The notes under the pieces: model-generated
Databases searched by the model: none
What the model was told of the DNA's origin: nothing
What the model saw: only the letters and a program-made list of their open reading frames with translations
Made by a program: the position numbers and the translations under genes
Part shown: positions 53,318 to 64,000 of the stretch, in pieces
How positions within the stretch are numbered: position 1 is the first letter of the stretch
Layout: the number at the start of each line of letters is the position of its first letter
DNA from: CAZJYI01 sp964550025
GTDB lineage: Bacteria > Verrucomicrobiota > Kiritimatiellia > UBA8416 > CAYOBW01
Assembly (NCBI GenBank): GCA_964550025.1
Contig: CAZJYI010000037.1
Location: 1-64,000 of the forward strand
Direction of reading: 5' to 3'
Length of the DNA: 64,000 nt

Positions 53318-54549
53318 ACCACGTCGCCTGCCGTCCCTTCCGCAGGCTTCCGTTGCCGGACTTCCCGCGCCGCAAGGTAGTCGGTCTGCGCGGCAATGAG
53401 CCCCAAGGTGTAGTCGATCGTCCGCACGGCGCCGAGGACTACGGCGCACTGGAGCAGGAACGACATGACGATGAACCGGGACCAGTGCTCGTACGTGGCC
53501 CCCGTCGTCACCAGTTCCAGGAAGCTCGGAGCCACCAGCAGACCACCGGCAAGCAGCAGGACGGCCACCAGCAGCCAGAACGCGGGTCCCCACAGGAAGC
53601 GTCGGATGCGCTGCATACCCCGCGAGAGGGGCGCGGCCGGTGCCAGGGTCAGACTCACAACACACGATCCCAGGTAGCCGGCACCCCACAGCAGCAACGA
53701 CGTCGTGCCCAACAGGCTGCTGACGACAAAGCGGTAGATCATCCACTCGAGTACCTTGCGGTGCTGCAGGTAGAACAGCGTGGGCATCAGCATCAACCCT
53801 ACGGCGACCGCCAGGCAGCAAGCCCCCAGCAGCATAAGCGGTGCGGCCGGCCGGTAGAGAAACGCGGACTCGAGGATCACGCGGAGGAAACGTGCCCCGT
53901 CGGCGAAAACGCGCAGTTTGGATTGCCCGACGCGTTCACGGTACGGCATATGGAGCTCGACGATCCTGATCTCCCGCCCCAGGATCGCGCGAGCGCTCAT
54001 GGCGGGGGTAAAATGTAACCCGTCGGGCAACGGCATGAGCTTCGCCAGGGCGGCACGCCGAAGGACGCGCATACCGCTGGCGGCGTCGCGGATGCGCCGC
54101 GCTGAGAAAACGGTGAGCATCAAGGCGAACAACGTGTTGCCGAGACGCCGCACGGCGGGCATGCGCGTCGCCGCGTGCAGGCGCCCGCCAATGGCCACAT
54201 CCGCCCCGGCGTCTTCGAGCCCGGAACAGAGCTCGGCGAAAAAGAGTGGGTCGCAGGTGCCATCCCCGTCCATCATCCCGAGCAGCTCGGCATCCGATTG
54301 CGCCCAGGCCTCCTTGATCGCCGCACCGTATCCCCGGTTGTGCGGAAAGACGATCAGCGACACCCGGTCCCCGAATCCTCCCGCAATCTCAGCCGTGCGA
54401 TCGGTGGACCCGTCGCTGACCACCGCAACGTCGACCTCCGTGACAGGCGAACGCGCGATGATGTCGGCCCGCGCGTCGAGCGCGGCCTGGATCGTCTCGG
54501 CGATCACGGCCTCCTCGTTCAACGCGGGAATGGCAATGAGAAGCTTCAT
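53314..54549 (-). CDS. GT2 (DPM1/DPG synthase-like) membrane glycosyltransferase
   Basis: 411 residues from ATG 54549, where MKLLIAIPALNEEAVIAETI begins. GT-A motifs: VVSDGSTDRTAEIA, PHNRGYGAAIKEAW and the DxD-type MMDGDGTCDP. YRERVGQSKLRVFADGARFLRVIL follows, then four C-terminal membrane helices (LLGACCLAVAVGLMLMPTL onward). This is the layout of polyprenyl-phosphate glycosyltransferases (DPM1, GtrB), which transfer hexose from a nucleotide sugar to undecaprenyl or dolichyl phosphate. It would supply the lipid-linked donor to the GT39-like protein encoded two genes downstream. The three genes overlap or nearly touch, indicating one operon. Confidence 0.88.
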   Translation of the reverse strand: MKLLIAIPALNEEAVIAETIQAALDARADIIARSPVTEVDVAVVSDGSTDRTAEIAGGFGDRVSLIVFPHNRGYGAAIKEAWAQSDAELLGMMDGDGTCDPLFFAELCSGLEDAGADVAIGGRLHAATRMPAVRRLGNTLFALMLTVFSARRIRDAASGMRVLRRAALAKLMPLPDGLHFTPAMSARAILGREIRIVELHMPYRERVGQSKLRVFADGARFLRVILESAFLYRPAAPLMLLGACCLAVAVGLMLMPTLFYLQHRKVLEWMIYRFVVSSLLGTTSLLLWGAGYLGSCVVSLTLAPAAPLSRGMQRIRRFLWGPAFWLLVAVLLLAGGLLVAPSFLELVTTGATYEHWSRFIVMSFLLQCAVVLGAVRTIDYTLGLIAAQTDYLAAREVRQRKPAEGTAGDVV

Positions 54550-54649
54550 CCTACACTCGGCAGTTCGACTGCCCCCTCCAGGTTCAGTCACTCTGCCGCA
54601 CGCCGACATTCTGGGCAAGTGGAAAGGCGGGGGCGCAGACTGGCGCCCG

Positions 54650-55480
54650 CTACTCCCCAAGCACACCCGGATAGGCCGCCGGGTCTGCGAAGACCTTCTT
54701 GAAGCGGCGCATGAGGTGCGAGCCGTGCGCGCCGTCGGCGTAGCGGTGATCGAACGTGAAGGTGAGAATGACCGAATTGGCCGGCACCACCGCGCCGTCC
54801 TGCACGACGGGTATCTGCCGGGGCTTGCCGATCCCGATCAACAGCGGACAGCGGGAGTATGGCGAGAGGGGAATGAACGCGTTCTCGATCCCCAGTGCAC
54901 CGATGTTGGTGATGATCGCGGAGCCGAAGCGGTCCTTGGGCATGCCGAGACAGGGGATGGAGAGGTTCAGTGTGAACTGCAACCACTCCTGCATCAGCAA
55001 CAGCGGTCGCAGGACGAAAGAGGGTATGGGATTCACGATCTGCTGAACCTTGAGGTTCTCTTCATCCGTGTTCCGGCGCAGCGCTTCCACGCGCACTTTG
55101 CAGATGTCGGCGAGCTCCGCCAGGGACCTTTGGTCGACGTTCCGAACGATGAAACCCGAGAGGTCCTTTCCTTTGCGGCTCTTCAGGAGGGTCGTGATGA
55201 AGATGTCGGTCGACTTGCGCTTGTACAGGTTGCCCATCCGCAGAACGTGGTTGAGCTCGGCATACTTGTTGAGGCAATGCGCCGCGATCTTGGCAACGAG
55301 GTGCGTCAGCGTCAGAGGGGTCTCCGAGGGACACGTCTTGAGATACTCCAGGGCCGGCCCAACCGGCAGGTCCAGCATCGCGTAGGTGCTCGGATCACGC
55401 GGATGACGCCAGCTCGCTATGGCTATCTTACGGTAGCTCGTCAGATCCTGCTTCTCACCGAGATTGATGTTCTTCCCCAT
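54650..55480 (-). CDS. Stand-alone 2-oxoacid dehydrogenase E2-type acyltransferase domain
   Basis: 276 residues from ATG 55480, behind GGGAGGATACG. It consists only of the catalytic domain of the E2/CAT superfamily. Near the end TFDHRYADGAHGSHLMRRFK contains the DHRxxDG motif with catalytic His245, and the start has RKIAIASWRHPRDPSTYAMLDLPV. There is no lipoyl domain and no E3-binding domain (normal E2 proteins have 400 or more residues), and no E1 or E3 gene is nearby. It therefore may acylate a small molecule, as chloramphenicol acetyltransferase does, or be a scaffold. It lies 100 bp before the GT2 gene on the same strand. Acylation of a sugar or lipid in that pathway is an inference. Confidence 0.82.
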   Translation of the reverse strand: MGKNINLGEKQDLTSYRKIAIASWRHPRDPSTYAMLDLPVGPALEYLKTCPSETPLTLTHLVAKIAAHCLNKYAELNHVLRMGNLYKRKSTDIFITTLLKSRKGKDLSGFIVRNVDQRSLAELADICKVRVEALRRNTDEENLKVQQIVNPIPSFVLRPLLLMQEWLQFTLNLSIPCLGMPKDRFGSAIITNIGALGIENAFIPLSPYSRCPLLIGIGKPRQIPVVQDGAVVPANSVILTFTFDHRYADGAHGSHLMRRFKKVFADPAAYPGVLGE

Positions 55481-55483
55481 CGT

Positions 55484-55560
55484 ATCCTCCCAATCCTGTC
55501 CAACATTCCCGTTTGGCTGCGGCTATGTTGCGCTATGCCTTCTGTGGCTCGCTGCGTTGG
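55484..55560 (-). repeat. GCCACAGAAGGCA...GCAAACGGGA...GGACAGGAT repeat in a gene leader
   Basis: On the minus strand, gccacagaaggcatagcgc, then ccaaacgggaatgttggacaggat, then gggaggatacg and the ATG of the acyltransferase. The same blocks lie in order at 45797-45896. The repeat supplies the ribosome-binding region of this gene. Confidence 0.6.
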
Positions 55561-55603
55561 TGTCGCCGGAAGCACTCACTCGCCACCAAAGCCTCCTCGG
55601 ATA

Positions 55604-56860
55604 TCACAAGCGCCGTGCCGCGGCAATCACGACCTCGAAATCCCGATCCGTCAACTCTGGAATGTGGAACCGATACCATTCCCCGTCGGCCTCGCATCCG
55701 CAGATCAGCTTCGAGCGTGTTGAACTCACGGGCAACTCCGCCATTCCGGCTTCCTCCAGCATGGTGTACGCGAGATCCCGAACCGTAACCGCGACTCCTC
55801 CATCATCCACGAAGAGCGTCCGTTCGTCCCGGAGCAACGGCACAACGTCGCCCTTGCTCAGCCCCCCTTGCGCCAGCTCCTGAGACTGGTCGTACACCAC
55901 TTGCGCAACGGCGGTGTGTTCCCAATATGTCCGCATCTGCCACGGCCCATCGCATACCCGCTCTTTTGGCGAGAACGCGGTCAGCACGGCACAATGGTCG
56001 GACACCGCATTGGTTATCACGCGATGCTCCCGGATCACCCAGCTATCCGGGGCGAAGACGTAGTCGATCGTGCGACAAGGGGCATCGACGGGAAAGGTCT
56101 TCGGACCGCGAAAGACGCCCGCAAAGCGGCCGCAATCCCGCATGGCACATATGGAAGCGTCATCCGGCTCGGCGTTGAAGTCGCCGGCCATGAACGCGTC
56201 CCGCGAGAGCGTGTGGTCCAGCAACTGGCGCACCTGCACGAGGTTGTTCGACAGGTTGAACGAGTCATTGTGAACGGACCAGACCATCAGCTCGCCGTAT
56301 GGGGTATCGGCCGAGCACGCCAATGCACGACGGCTGTTCCGCGTCACATAGAAGGGCTTTCTGCCGGCCAGAGACACGTTAGCCAACGGCCTGAGGGGAT
56401 AACGCGAGAGGATGGCGTTGCCGCTGACCGTGCGATAGAAAGGGAGTCCAAACGAGGAGCACTCCCCGAACGTCCAGTAGGCGAACCCCGTCTTCTCGGC
56501 CAGAAACCGCACCTGGTCGACATCACACGGCCCGCACTCACGCAGCACCTCGGACAGGCAGATAATGTCGGGGTCCGCGGCACGAATGATCCCAGCAATC
56601 GCATCGAGACGCCTCGTGACCGTGGCGCGTTCCGCAAAGCCAAAACGCCCGCTACGAACGAAGCACTTCGCAAGATTGAAGGCCATGAGACGGAGTTCCC
56701 CGTCCTCCCTCACCGATTCGGAGACCGGCGTACCGACGGTACCGCACCGCGGTCTCGTCCCGTCACACAGCACGGTGCCGTTCAAGACGAAAAGGACCAG
56801 CAGAAGAACGGGCAGGGCGAGGAGCACCAGGCTCACCCGTATGGCTGTACTCCGCCTCAT
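55604..56860 (-). CDS. Endonuclease/exonuclease/phosphatase (EEP) family protein, membrane-anchored
   Basis: 418 residues from ATG 56860. One N-terminal hydrophobic segment (VSLVLLALPVLLLVLFVLNG) anchors an EEP domain: LMAFNLAKCF, DIICLSEVLRECG, FMAGDFNAEPDD, RTIDYVFAPDS and SDHCAVLTAF. These carry the metal- and phosphate-binding Asn, Glu, Asp-x-Asn, Asp and Asp-His residues of the fold. About 100 C-terminal residues after SDH (VCDGPWQMRTYWEHTAVAQ to the end) are extra and unrecognised. The domain may cleave nucleic acid, phosphoinositide or sphingomyelin-type substrates; with the anchor facing out, an extracytoplasmic phosphodiesterase is most likely. Confidence 0.88.
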   Translation of the reverse strand: MRRSTAIRVSLVLLALPVLLLVLFVLNGTVLCDGTRPRCGTVGTPVSESVREDGELRLMAFNLAKCFVRSGRFGFAERATVTRRLDAIAGIIRAADPDIICLSEVLRECGPCDVDQVRFLAEKTGFAYWTFGECSSFGLPFYRTVSGNAILSRYPLRPLANVSLAGRKPFYVTRNSRRALACSADTPYGELMVWSVHNDSFNLSNNLVQVRQLLDHTLSRDAFMAGDFNAEPDDASICAMRDCGRFAGVFRGPKTFPVDAPCRTIDYVFAPDSWVIREHRVITNAVSDHCAVLTAFSPKERVCDGPWQMRTYWEHTAVAQVVYDQSQELAQGGLSKGDVVPLLRDERTLFVDDGGVAVTVRDLAYTMLEEAGMAELPVSSTRSKLICGCEADGEWYRFHIPELTDRDFEVVIAAARRL

Positions 56861-57087
56861 CGTCCTTGCCTTTCACCGCTGGTTCAATAGCGCGCTCGCC
56901 ACACCCGACCGCGGCAGGAAACTGAGGTTAGCAATCGACCACTGCTGGTGTCGAGCCCGGGTCACGCGGTTCGAGGCATGGATGAGTGGGTGGGGAGGAC
57001 GATGGGGTGCTGCAAGCGGGGATGTCCACTCGCTCACGCTCGTGGCTACAGCTCACGCTCGTGACTGCGGACCCTACCCGAAAACGC

Positions 57088-57120
57088 AACAGCCGACCTC
57101 CGCACTGGAAGTCGGCTGTT
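57088..57120 (-). terminator. Rho-independent terminator of carB
   Basis: AACAGCCGAC (57088-57097) and GTCGGCTGTT (57111-57120) form a perfect 10-bp stem with a 13-base loop, 30 bp past the carB stop. On the minus strand the stem is followed by GCGTTTTC, a short T run. The rest of 56861-57087 shows nothing else. Confidence 0.7.
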
Positions 57121-57149
57121 GGCTTGGACGATGTCAGTGTCCCCGTCCC

Positions 57150-60356
<3,207 letters not shown>

Positions 60357-60369
60357 GGTCTCTCCTCCT

Positions 60370-61890
60370 TCAGGTTACAAACAGGTTCTTGCTCGCAAAG
60401 ACAGGTTCACTCGTCACGTTGATCCCGAGCTGGCGCAGTCCGGCTTCGTCTCCCGGCGGCGGAATGTGCGTCAGGTGCATCTCGCATCCCCGCAGATCGC
60501 CGAGCTTCTCGGTCGCCATGATCGCCGCCGGGTTCCCGGTCGCGCTGGCGGCAAGCGCCACCAGGGTTTCTTCGAGATTCAGGCTCGGGGTTGCGCGGTC
60601 CAGGACGACCTGCTTGAGTGAGCTGATCGACTCGAGCACACTGGGCCCGAGTACATGCAGGTTCTTCGGCATCCCCGCCAGGTGCTTGACGGCGTTCAGG
60701 ACAAGACTGGAGGACGCATGCATCAGGGGGGAATTGCGCCCCGTCACCACGGTACCGTCCTGCAGCTCAATCGCCGCGCCGCAGAAGATCCCCTCGTTGC
60801 CCTTGCCTTCGGCCTCGGTTTCCGCCCCGGCCGCCCGCGCGGCAGGGACGACGCTGCGCCTCTCGACATCCACCCCCAGCTCCTTCATCAACAACTCCGC
60901 ACGCTGCACCGTCGCCTGGTCGGCGAAGCCCATGGCGTACTCGCACTGGTAGCGGAAGTACCGCCGAATGACCTCCTGCGTGGCCGCCAGCGACACTACG
61001 GCATCATCCGTGATGGCAAAACCCGCCCGGTTGACCCCCATGTCCGTGGGCGACTGATACATGGACGCGCTTCCGGTGATGCGCTCCAGGATACGCTTGA
61101 GCACCGGGAAGATCTCCACATCGCGGTTGTAGTTGATGGCCGTTTCGTTGTGCGCATCGAGATGGTACGGGTCCACCATGTTGAAGTCGCCCAGATCGGC
61201 CGTGGCAGCCTCGTACGCCACGTTGACCGGATGCTTCAGCGGAAGATTCCAGATCGGGAAGGTCTCAAACTTCGCATAGCCGGCATTCACCCCCCGCCTG
61301 TGCTCGTGATACAGCTGCGAAAGGCACGTGGCCATCTTACCGCTGCCGGGGCCCGGGGCCGTCACAACCACGATCGGCTTGGTTGTCTCGATGCACGGAT
61401 TGGCGCCATACCCTTCGTCGCTGACAATCATGTCCACGTCGGTCGGGTACCCCTTGGTGGCCCTGTGCGTGTAGGTTCGGATTCCGCGCCGCTCCAGCCG
61501 GTTCATGAACTGCTGCACGGCGGGCTGGTCATTGAATCGCGTGATGACGACCGCGGCGACATCGAGCCCCCACTCCCGCAGATCGTCAATCAGACGCAAC
61601 GTATCGACGTCGTAAGTGATCCCGAAATCGGCACGCAGCTTCTTGCGCTCGATGTCCCCCGCGAAAATGCACAGCACGATGTCCGTCTTCTCGCGGATGC
61701 GTTGCAGAAGCCGGATCTTCGCGTTGGGATCGAAGCCGGGCAGGATGCGAGCGGCATGATAGTCGAACACGAGCTTTCCCCCGAACTCCAGGTAGAGCTT
61801 ATTCCCCGTCTCACCCGCGCGCTCAAGGATGTAGCGACTCTGTTCTTCGAGATACCTCTCGTTGTCAAACCCGATCTTCTTCTGTGTCAT
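60370..61890 (-). CDS. DUF1846 (UPF0371) family protein
   Basis: 506 residues from ATG 61890 (AGGA eight bases upstream; an in-frame ATG nine codons earlier lacks a site). The sequence is characteristic of the family: IGFDNERYLEEQSRYILER, LYLEFGGKLVFDYHAARILPGFDP, VITRFNDQPAVQQFMNRLE, VVVTAPGPGSGKMATCLSQLYHE (a P-loop-like GPGSGK at residues 180-185) and DAHNETAINYNRDVEIFPVL. Its function is unknown. The nucleotide-loop-like segment and its position between the GMP synthase ATP-PPase and CarB suggest a role in nucleotide or glutamine-dependent metabolism. This is inferred from context only. Confidence 0.9.
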   Translation of the reverse strand: MTQKKIGFDNERYLEEQSRYILERAGETGNKLYLEFGGKLVFDYHAARILPGFDPNAKIRLLQRIREKTDIVLCIFAGDIERKKLRADFGITYDVDTLRLIDDLREWGLDVAAVVITRFNDQPAVQQFMNRLERRGIRTYTHRATKGYPTDVDMIVSDEGYGANPCIETTKPIVVVTAPGPGSGKMATCLSQLYHEHRRGVNAGYAKFETFPIWNLPLKHPVNVAYEAATADLGDFNMVDPYHLDAHNETAINYNRDVEIFPVLKRILERITGSASMYQSPTDMGVNRAGFAITDDAVVSLAATQEVIRRYFRYQCEYAMGFADQATVQRAELLMKELGVDVERRSVVPAARAAGAETEAEGKGNEGIFCGAAIELQDGTVVTGRNSPLMHASSSLVLNAVKHLAGMPKNLHVLGPSVLESISSLKQVVLDRATPSLNLEETLVALAASATGNPAAIMATEKLGDLRGCEMHLTHIPPPGDEAGLRQLGINVTSEPVFASKNLFVT

Positions 61891-61941
61891 GTGTGCCGTC
61901 CTGGTTCTGCTGGGCATTGCGGGGCACGACTATTCGCTCTG

Positions 61942-62910
61942 TCACACGGCCTCGATGCAGCTTGGCGGCTTGGTCGTGATGTTGTAGGTGACGCTGACAA
62001 CGCCGGGCACCTCCACAACAAGCCGGTCCGCGATCGTGCGCAGCTTCGAAAACGGCAGTTCGGTCGGTGTGCCGGTTACGGCGTCGCTGCTCTCCCAGCA
62101 ACGCACCTCGATCTGCTGGCCGAAGTCTCGTCCCCCGTCGCGCAGCCCCGTGACGAGATCCTCGTGGAGAATAGCCAGGTACTGGAACGCACCGCTGTCC
62201 ACCAGCTCCTGCTCGACGATGGCGGTCGCCTTGCGCACCGTCGCGATGCGCTCGCGGGTCGCCTCGCCGATAACGCGCGCCGCCAGGGCCGGCCCCGGGA
62301 AGGGCGGACGCTCGCTGATCGACGCGGGAAGCCCCAGGGCGCGGGCCACGGCCCGCACGGCCGGCTTGCGGAGCTCGATGATGGGCTCGAGCACCTTGTA
62401 GCCGAATGCCTCCTCAGGGTCGATGCCGATCTGCTCGAAGACGTTGTGCTGCCGCTTGACGCCCGCCGCGGTCTCCTCGATATCCGTGTAGTTCGTGCCC
62501 TGCAAAAGCACGCGCGCGCCGCTCTCGCGTACCAGCTCCGCGAACACGTCCTTGTAGAAGACCTGGGTAATGCCCTGTTCCCGTTTCTCTTCCGGATCGG
62601 TAATGCCCGCCAGTCCCGCGAAAAACTTGTCCTGCGCGTCGTGCAGGATGACCGGCACGTCCAGCGCCGCAAACCACTCCACGATTTGCTGTGGCTCCCC
62701 CTCGCGCATGATCCCGTTGTCGATGAAGTACGTCTTCAACCGGTCACCCAGCGCTCTGTGCGCCAGCATGGTGACGACCGCCGAATCGACGCCGCCCGAG
62801 AGCGCGTTGATGGCAATCTCATCCCCCACCGCGGCACGGATGGCTTCAACTTGCCTGTTGATGAAAGCTTCGGCGTCCAGATTCTCGAGGGTGATCTCTT
62901 CGATGGCCAT
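61942..62910 (-). CDS. guaA: GMP synthase, ATP-pyrophosphatase and dimerisation domains only
   Basis: 322 residues from ATG 62910 behind GGAGGAACC. The PP-loop is INALSGGVDSAVVT (residues ~34-47), followed by FIDNGIMREGE, LLQGTNYTDIEE, ISERPPFPGPALAARVIGE and the C-terminal dimerisation segment ending PSCIEAV (usual GMP synthase end: PPxTIEWE). It activates XMP with ATP and aminates it to GMP. The class I glutamine amidotransferase half of normal bacterial GuaA (about 200 residues) is absent, so it corresponds to the separate GuaA-B subunit best known in archaea. It would use free ammonia or a partner encoded elsewhere. Probable first gene of a GuaA-B/DUF1846/CarB operon, 51 bp before DUF1846. 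Confidence 0.93.
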   Translation of the reverse strand: MAIEEITLENLDAEAFINRQVEAIRAAVGDEIAINALSGGVDSAVVTMLAHRALGDRLKTYFIDNGIMREGEPQQIVEWFAALDVPVILHDAQDKFFAGLAGITDPEEKREQGITQVFYKDVFAELVRESGARVLLQGTNYTDIEETAAGVKRQHNVFEQIGIDPEEAFGYKVLEPIIELRKPAVRAVARALGLPASISERPPFPGPALAARVIGEATRERIATVRKATAIVEQELVDSGAFQYLAILHEDLVTGLRDGGRDFGQQIEVRCWESSDAVTGTPTELPFSKLRTIADRLVVEVPGVVSVTYNITTKPPSCIEAV

Positions 62911-62949
62911 GGTTCCTCCTCCACTGCCTTGATACGCAATGCAAACGGC

Positions 62950-62977
62950 TTGACTTGCCGTACCGTACCGTTATACC
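62950..62977 (+). promoter_or_regulatory. Promoter of the LuxR-type regulator gene
   Basis: TTGACT (62950-62955), 16-base spacer, TATACC (62972-62977). Transcription would start near 62985 and give a leader of about 110 bases that contains the palindrome at 63058-63080. On the opposite strand TTGCGC-N18-TATAAC could serve the guaA operon. Confidence 0.5.
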
Positions 62978-63057
62978 GTCCAGCGGTAAATACGCGCAAA
63001 ATGCACCGATAGTGCCTATGTTCACTGGGCATTCTACGTGCTATGCATTACCCATTT

Positions 63058-63080
63058 ATTACCTATAGTATATAGGTAAT
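63058..63080. promoter_or_regulatory. Perfect AT-rich palindrome upstream of the LuxR-type regulator
   Basis: ATTACCTATA-gta-TATAGGTAAT is a perfect 10-bp inverted repeat ending 17 bp before the GTG start at 63098. It contains TATAGT, so it may overlap a second -10 element, and it is a plausible autoregulatory operator. Confidence 0.5.
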
Positions 63081-63097
63081 CCGACCCGGAACGCAGA

Positions 63098-64000
63098 GTG
63101 ACAGAAAATGCCGACAGCCGCGGGACCGGGGTCGACGCACCGCCGCCGACCGGCTTTGAATGGCGTCTGCCTCCCAGCGACGAGAGAGACCCCGCCAAGG
63201 TCGAGCACGCCCTGCGGGAGCGTATAAAGGAACTCAACTGCCTCTATGCCGTGGCACAGCTTGCGGAGCGATTCCCGACCTCTCTTGACAACCTGCTGCA
63301 GGGCGTCGTCAACGTACTCCCGCCTTCATGGCAGTACCCCGAGATCACGTGCGGCCGCATCACGTTCCGGGACAACAGCTTCCTGAGCCCGGCTTTCCGG
63401 GAAACGCGCTGGCGGCAGGAGGCGGACATCGCCGTGCAGGGCGAAGCTTGCGGCAAAGTGGAAGTCTTCTACCGCAAGCAGATGCCGGCGTCCTACGAGG
63501 GGCCCTTTCTGAGGGAAGAGCGCGCCCTGCTCGACGCCGTCGCCGAGCACGTTGGATCGATCGCCACGCGCATGGCCACCGAACAGGAGCTCAAGGAGAC
63601 AAACCGTCAGCTTACAGTGGAGCGCCTGGCACTCCAGGAAGCCAACACGGCCCTACGGACCGTGCTCGGCCGTATCGAGGACGAAAAGCGCGAAATCCGG
63701 CGCGACATAGAAGCCAACGTCGAGAAGGTGATTCTCCCGGTCCTCAACGCGCTATCGCTGCGTGTCCCCGAACAGCAACGCTCCTATCTGGACTTCCTGC
63801 GCACCAACCTGCTCGACATGACCTCTCCGTTCGTCAACGAATTGTCGCGCAAGTACCGGTCGCTGACCCCAACGGAAATCCGCGTCTGCAAGATGATCCG
63901 CGACGGTTTGCGCACAAAGGAGATCGCCCAGATCCGGGGAGTGTCCCCGGCAACCGTCAGCCGCCACCGCGAGCATATCCGCCGCAAGCTCGGCATCGCC
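63098..64000 (+). CDS. GAF-like sensor with LuxR-type HTH, C-terminus cut by window end
   Basis: 301 codons are open to the window end. GTG 63098 is the only start after an in-frame TAA at 63077, and GGA lies eight bases before it. The N-terminus contains LRERIKELNCLYAVAQLAERFP and LQGVVNVLPPSWQYPEITCGRITF, a segment typical of the GAF/PAS-linked sensors in which it precedes a GAF fold (VEVFYRKQMPASYEGPFLREERALLDAVAEHVGSI). A coiled coil follows (ELKETNRQLTVERLALQEANTALRTVLGRIEDEK). The HTH is LTPTEIRVCKMIRDGLRTKEIAQIRGVSPATVSRHREHIRRKLGIA in composition, of GerE/LuxR type. It lacks only about 10 residues if the length is typical. The target genes and signal are unknown; it is divergent from guaA. 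Confidence 0.85.
   Translation, partial: MTENADSRGTGVDAPPPTGFEWRLPPSDERDPAKVEHALRERIKELNCLYAVAQLAERFPTSLDNLLQGVVNVLPPSWQYPEITCGRITFRDNSFLSPAFRETRWRQEADIAVQGEACGKVEVFYRKQMPASYEGPFLREERALLDAVAEHVGSIATRMATEQELKETNRQLTVERLALQEANTALRTVLGRIEDEKREIRRDIEANVEKVILPVLNALSLRVPEQQRSYLDFLRTNLLDMTSPFVNELSRKYRSLTPTEIRVCKMIRDGLRTKEIAQIRGVSPATVSRHREHIRRKLGIA

Noticed and set aside
52631..53821. 396-residue version of the methyltransferase
   Set aside because: The upstream part is a shadow of the GT2 gene; the ATG at 53317 overlaps the GT2 stop and begins directly before the conserved domain.

Overview
The window is 64 kb of GC-rich bacterial chromosome, almost certainly a draft metagenome-type assembly because a 100-base N run (36120-36219) joins two contig ends. 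The gene content suggests a member of the PVC group (Kiritimatiellota, Lentisphaerota, Verrucomicrobiota or a relative). The indications are methyltransferase-like/PQQ-type beta-propeller fusion proteins, a nickel superoxide dismutase, a C-terminal tail on a secreted protein of the kind common in Verrucomicrobia/Kiritimatiellota, paired DUF2339/DUF3999 and DUF2157/GDYXXLXY membrane genes, and many palindromic intergenic repeats. This placement is an inference; no rRNA, tRNA or CRISPR array was seen.

Layout. 1-9.1 kb: sugar use, with the N-terminal part of L-arabinose isomerase, an SGLT-type sodium symporter, a large secreted GH2 hydrolase and, divergently, the first propeller protein. 9.1-18.5 kb: an outer-membrane barrel protein, an unrecognised four-TM protein, HypB, a SWIM/SNF2 helicase, nickel superoxide dismutase, and a two-gene operon of an XRE/zinc-ribbon regulator with a degenerate FtsA-like protein. 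18.9-21.9 kb: an SGNH-PhoD fusion and a DUF2752 protein. 22-28.9 kb: five same-strand membrane-associated genes (DUF3999, DUF2339, alpha/beta hydrolase, GDYXXLXY, DUF2157). 29.3-35.7 kb: a repeat-rich lipoprotein translationally coupled to an LplT-PlsC-acyl-ACP-synthetase fusion. 36.5-40.9 kb: a sigma-54 activator overlapping an ABC-F ATPase, then a UspA protein. 41-50.3 kb: secreted and envelope proteins, including a second propeller protein, MuiA and a GH50-type agarase. 50.8-56.9 kb: a glycosylation operon (GT39-like, methyltransferase, GT2), a stand-alone E2-type acyltransferase and an EEP-family phosphatase/nuclease. 57.1-62.9 kb: an apparent operon of GMP synthase ATP-PPase, DUF1846 and CarB. 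63.1 kb to the end: a GAF-like/LuxR-type regulator cut by the window edge.

How it fits together. The enzymes at both ends of the accessory region (AraA, symporter, GH2, GH50) point to a heterotroph degrading plant or algal polysaccharides. NiSOD and a stand-alone nickel-binding HypB lie 3.4 kb apart and may form a small nickel module. The intergenic regions hold at least six classes of short repeats, several of which enter coding sequence or supply start codons and ribosome-binding sites. They are the most unusual property of the window, together with the degenerate FtsA operon and the GuaA-B/DUF1846/CarB operon, which encodes two synthetase subunits without their glutaminase partners.
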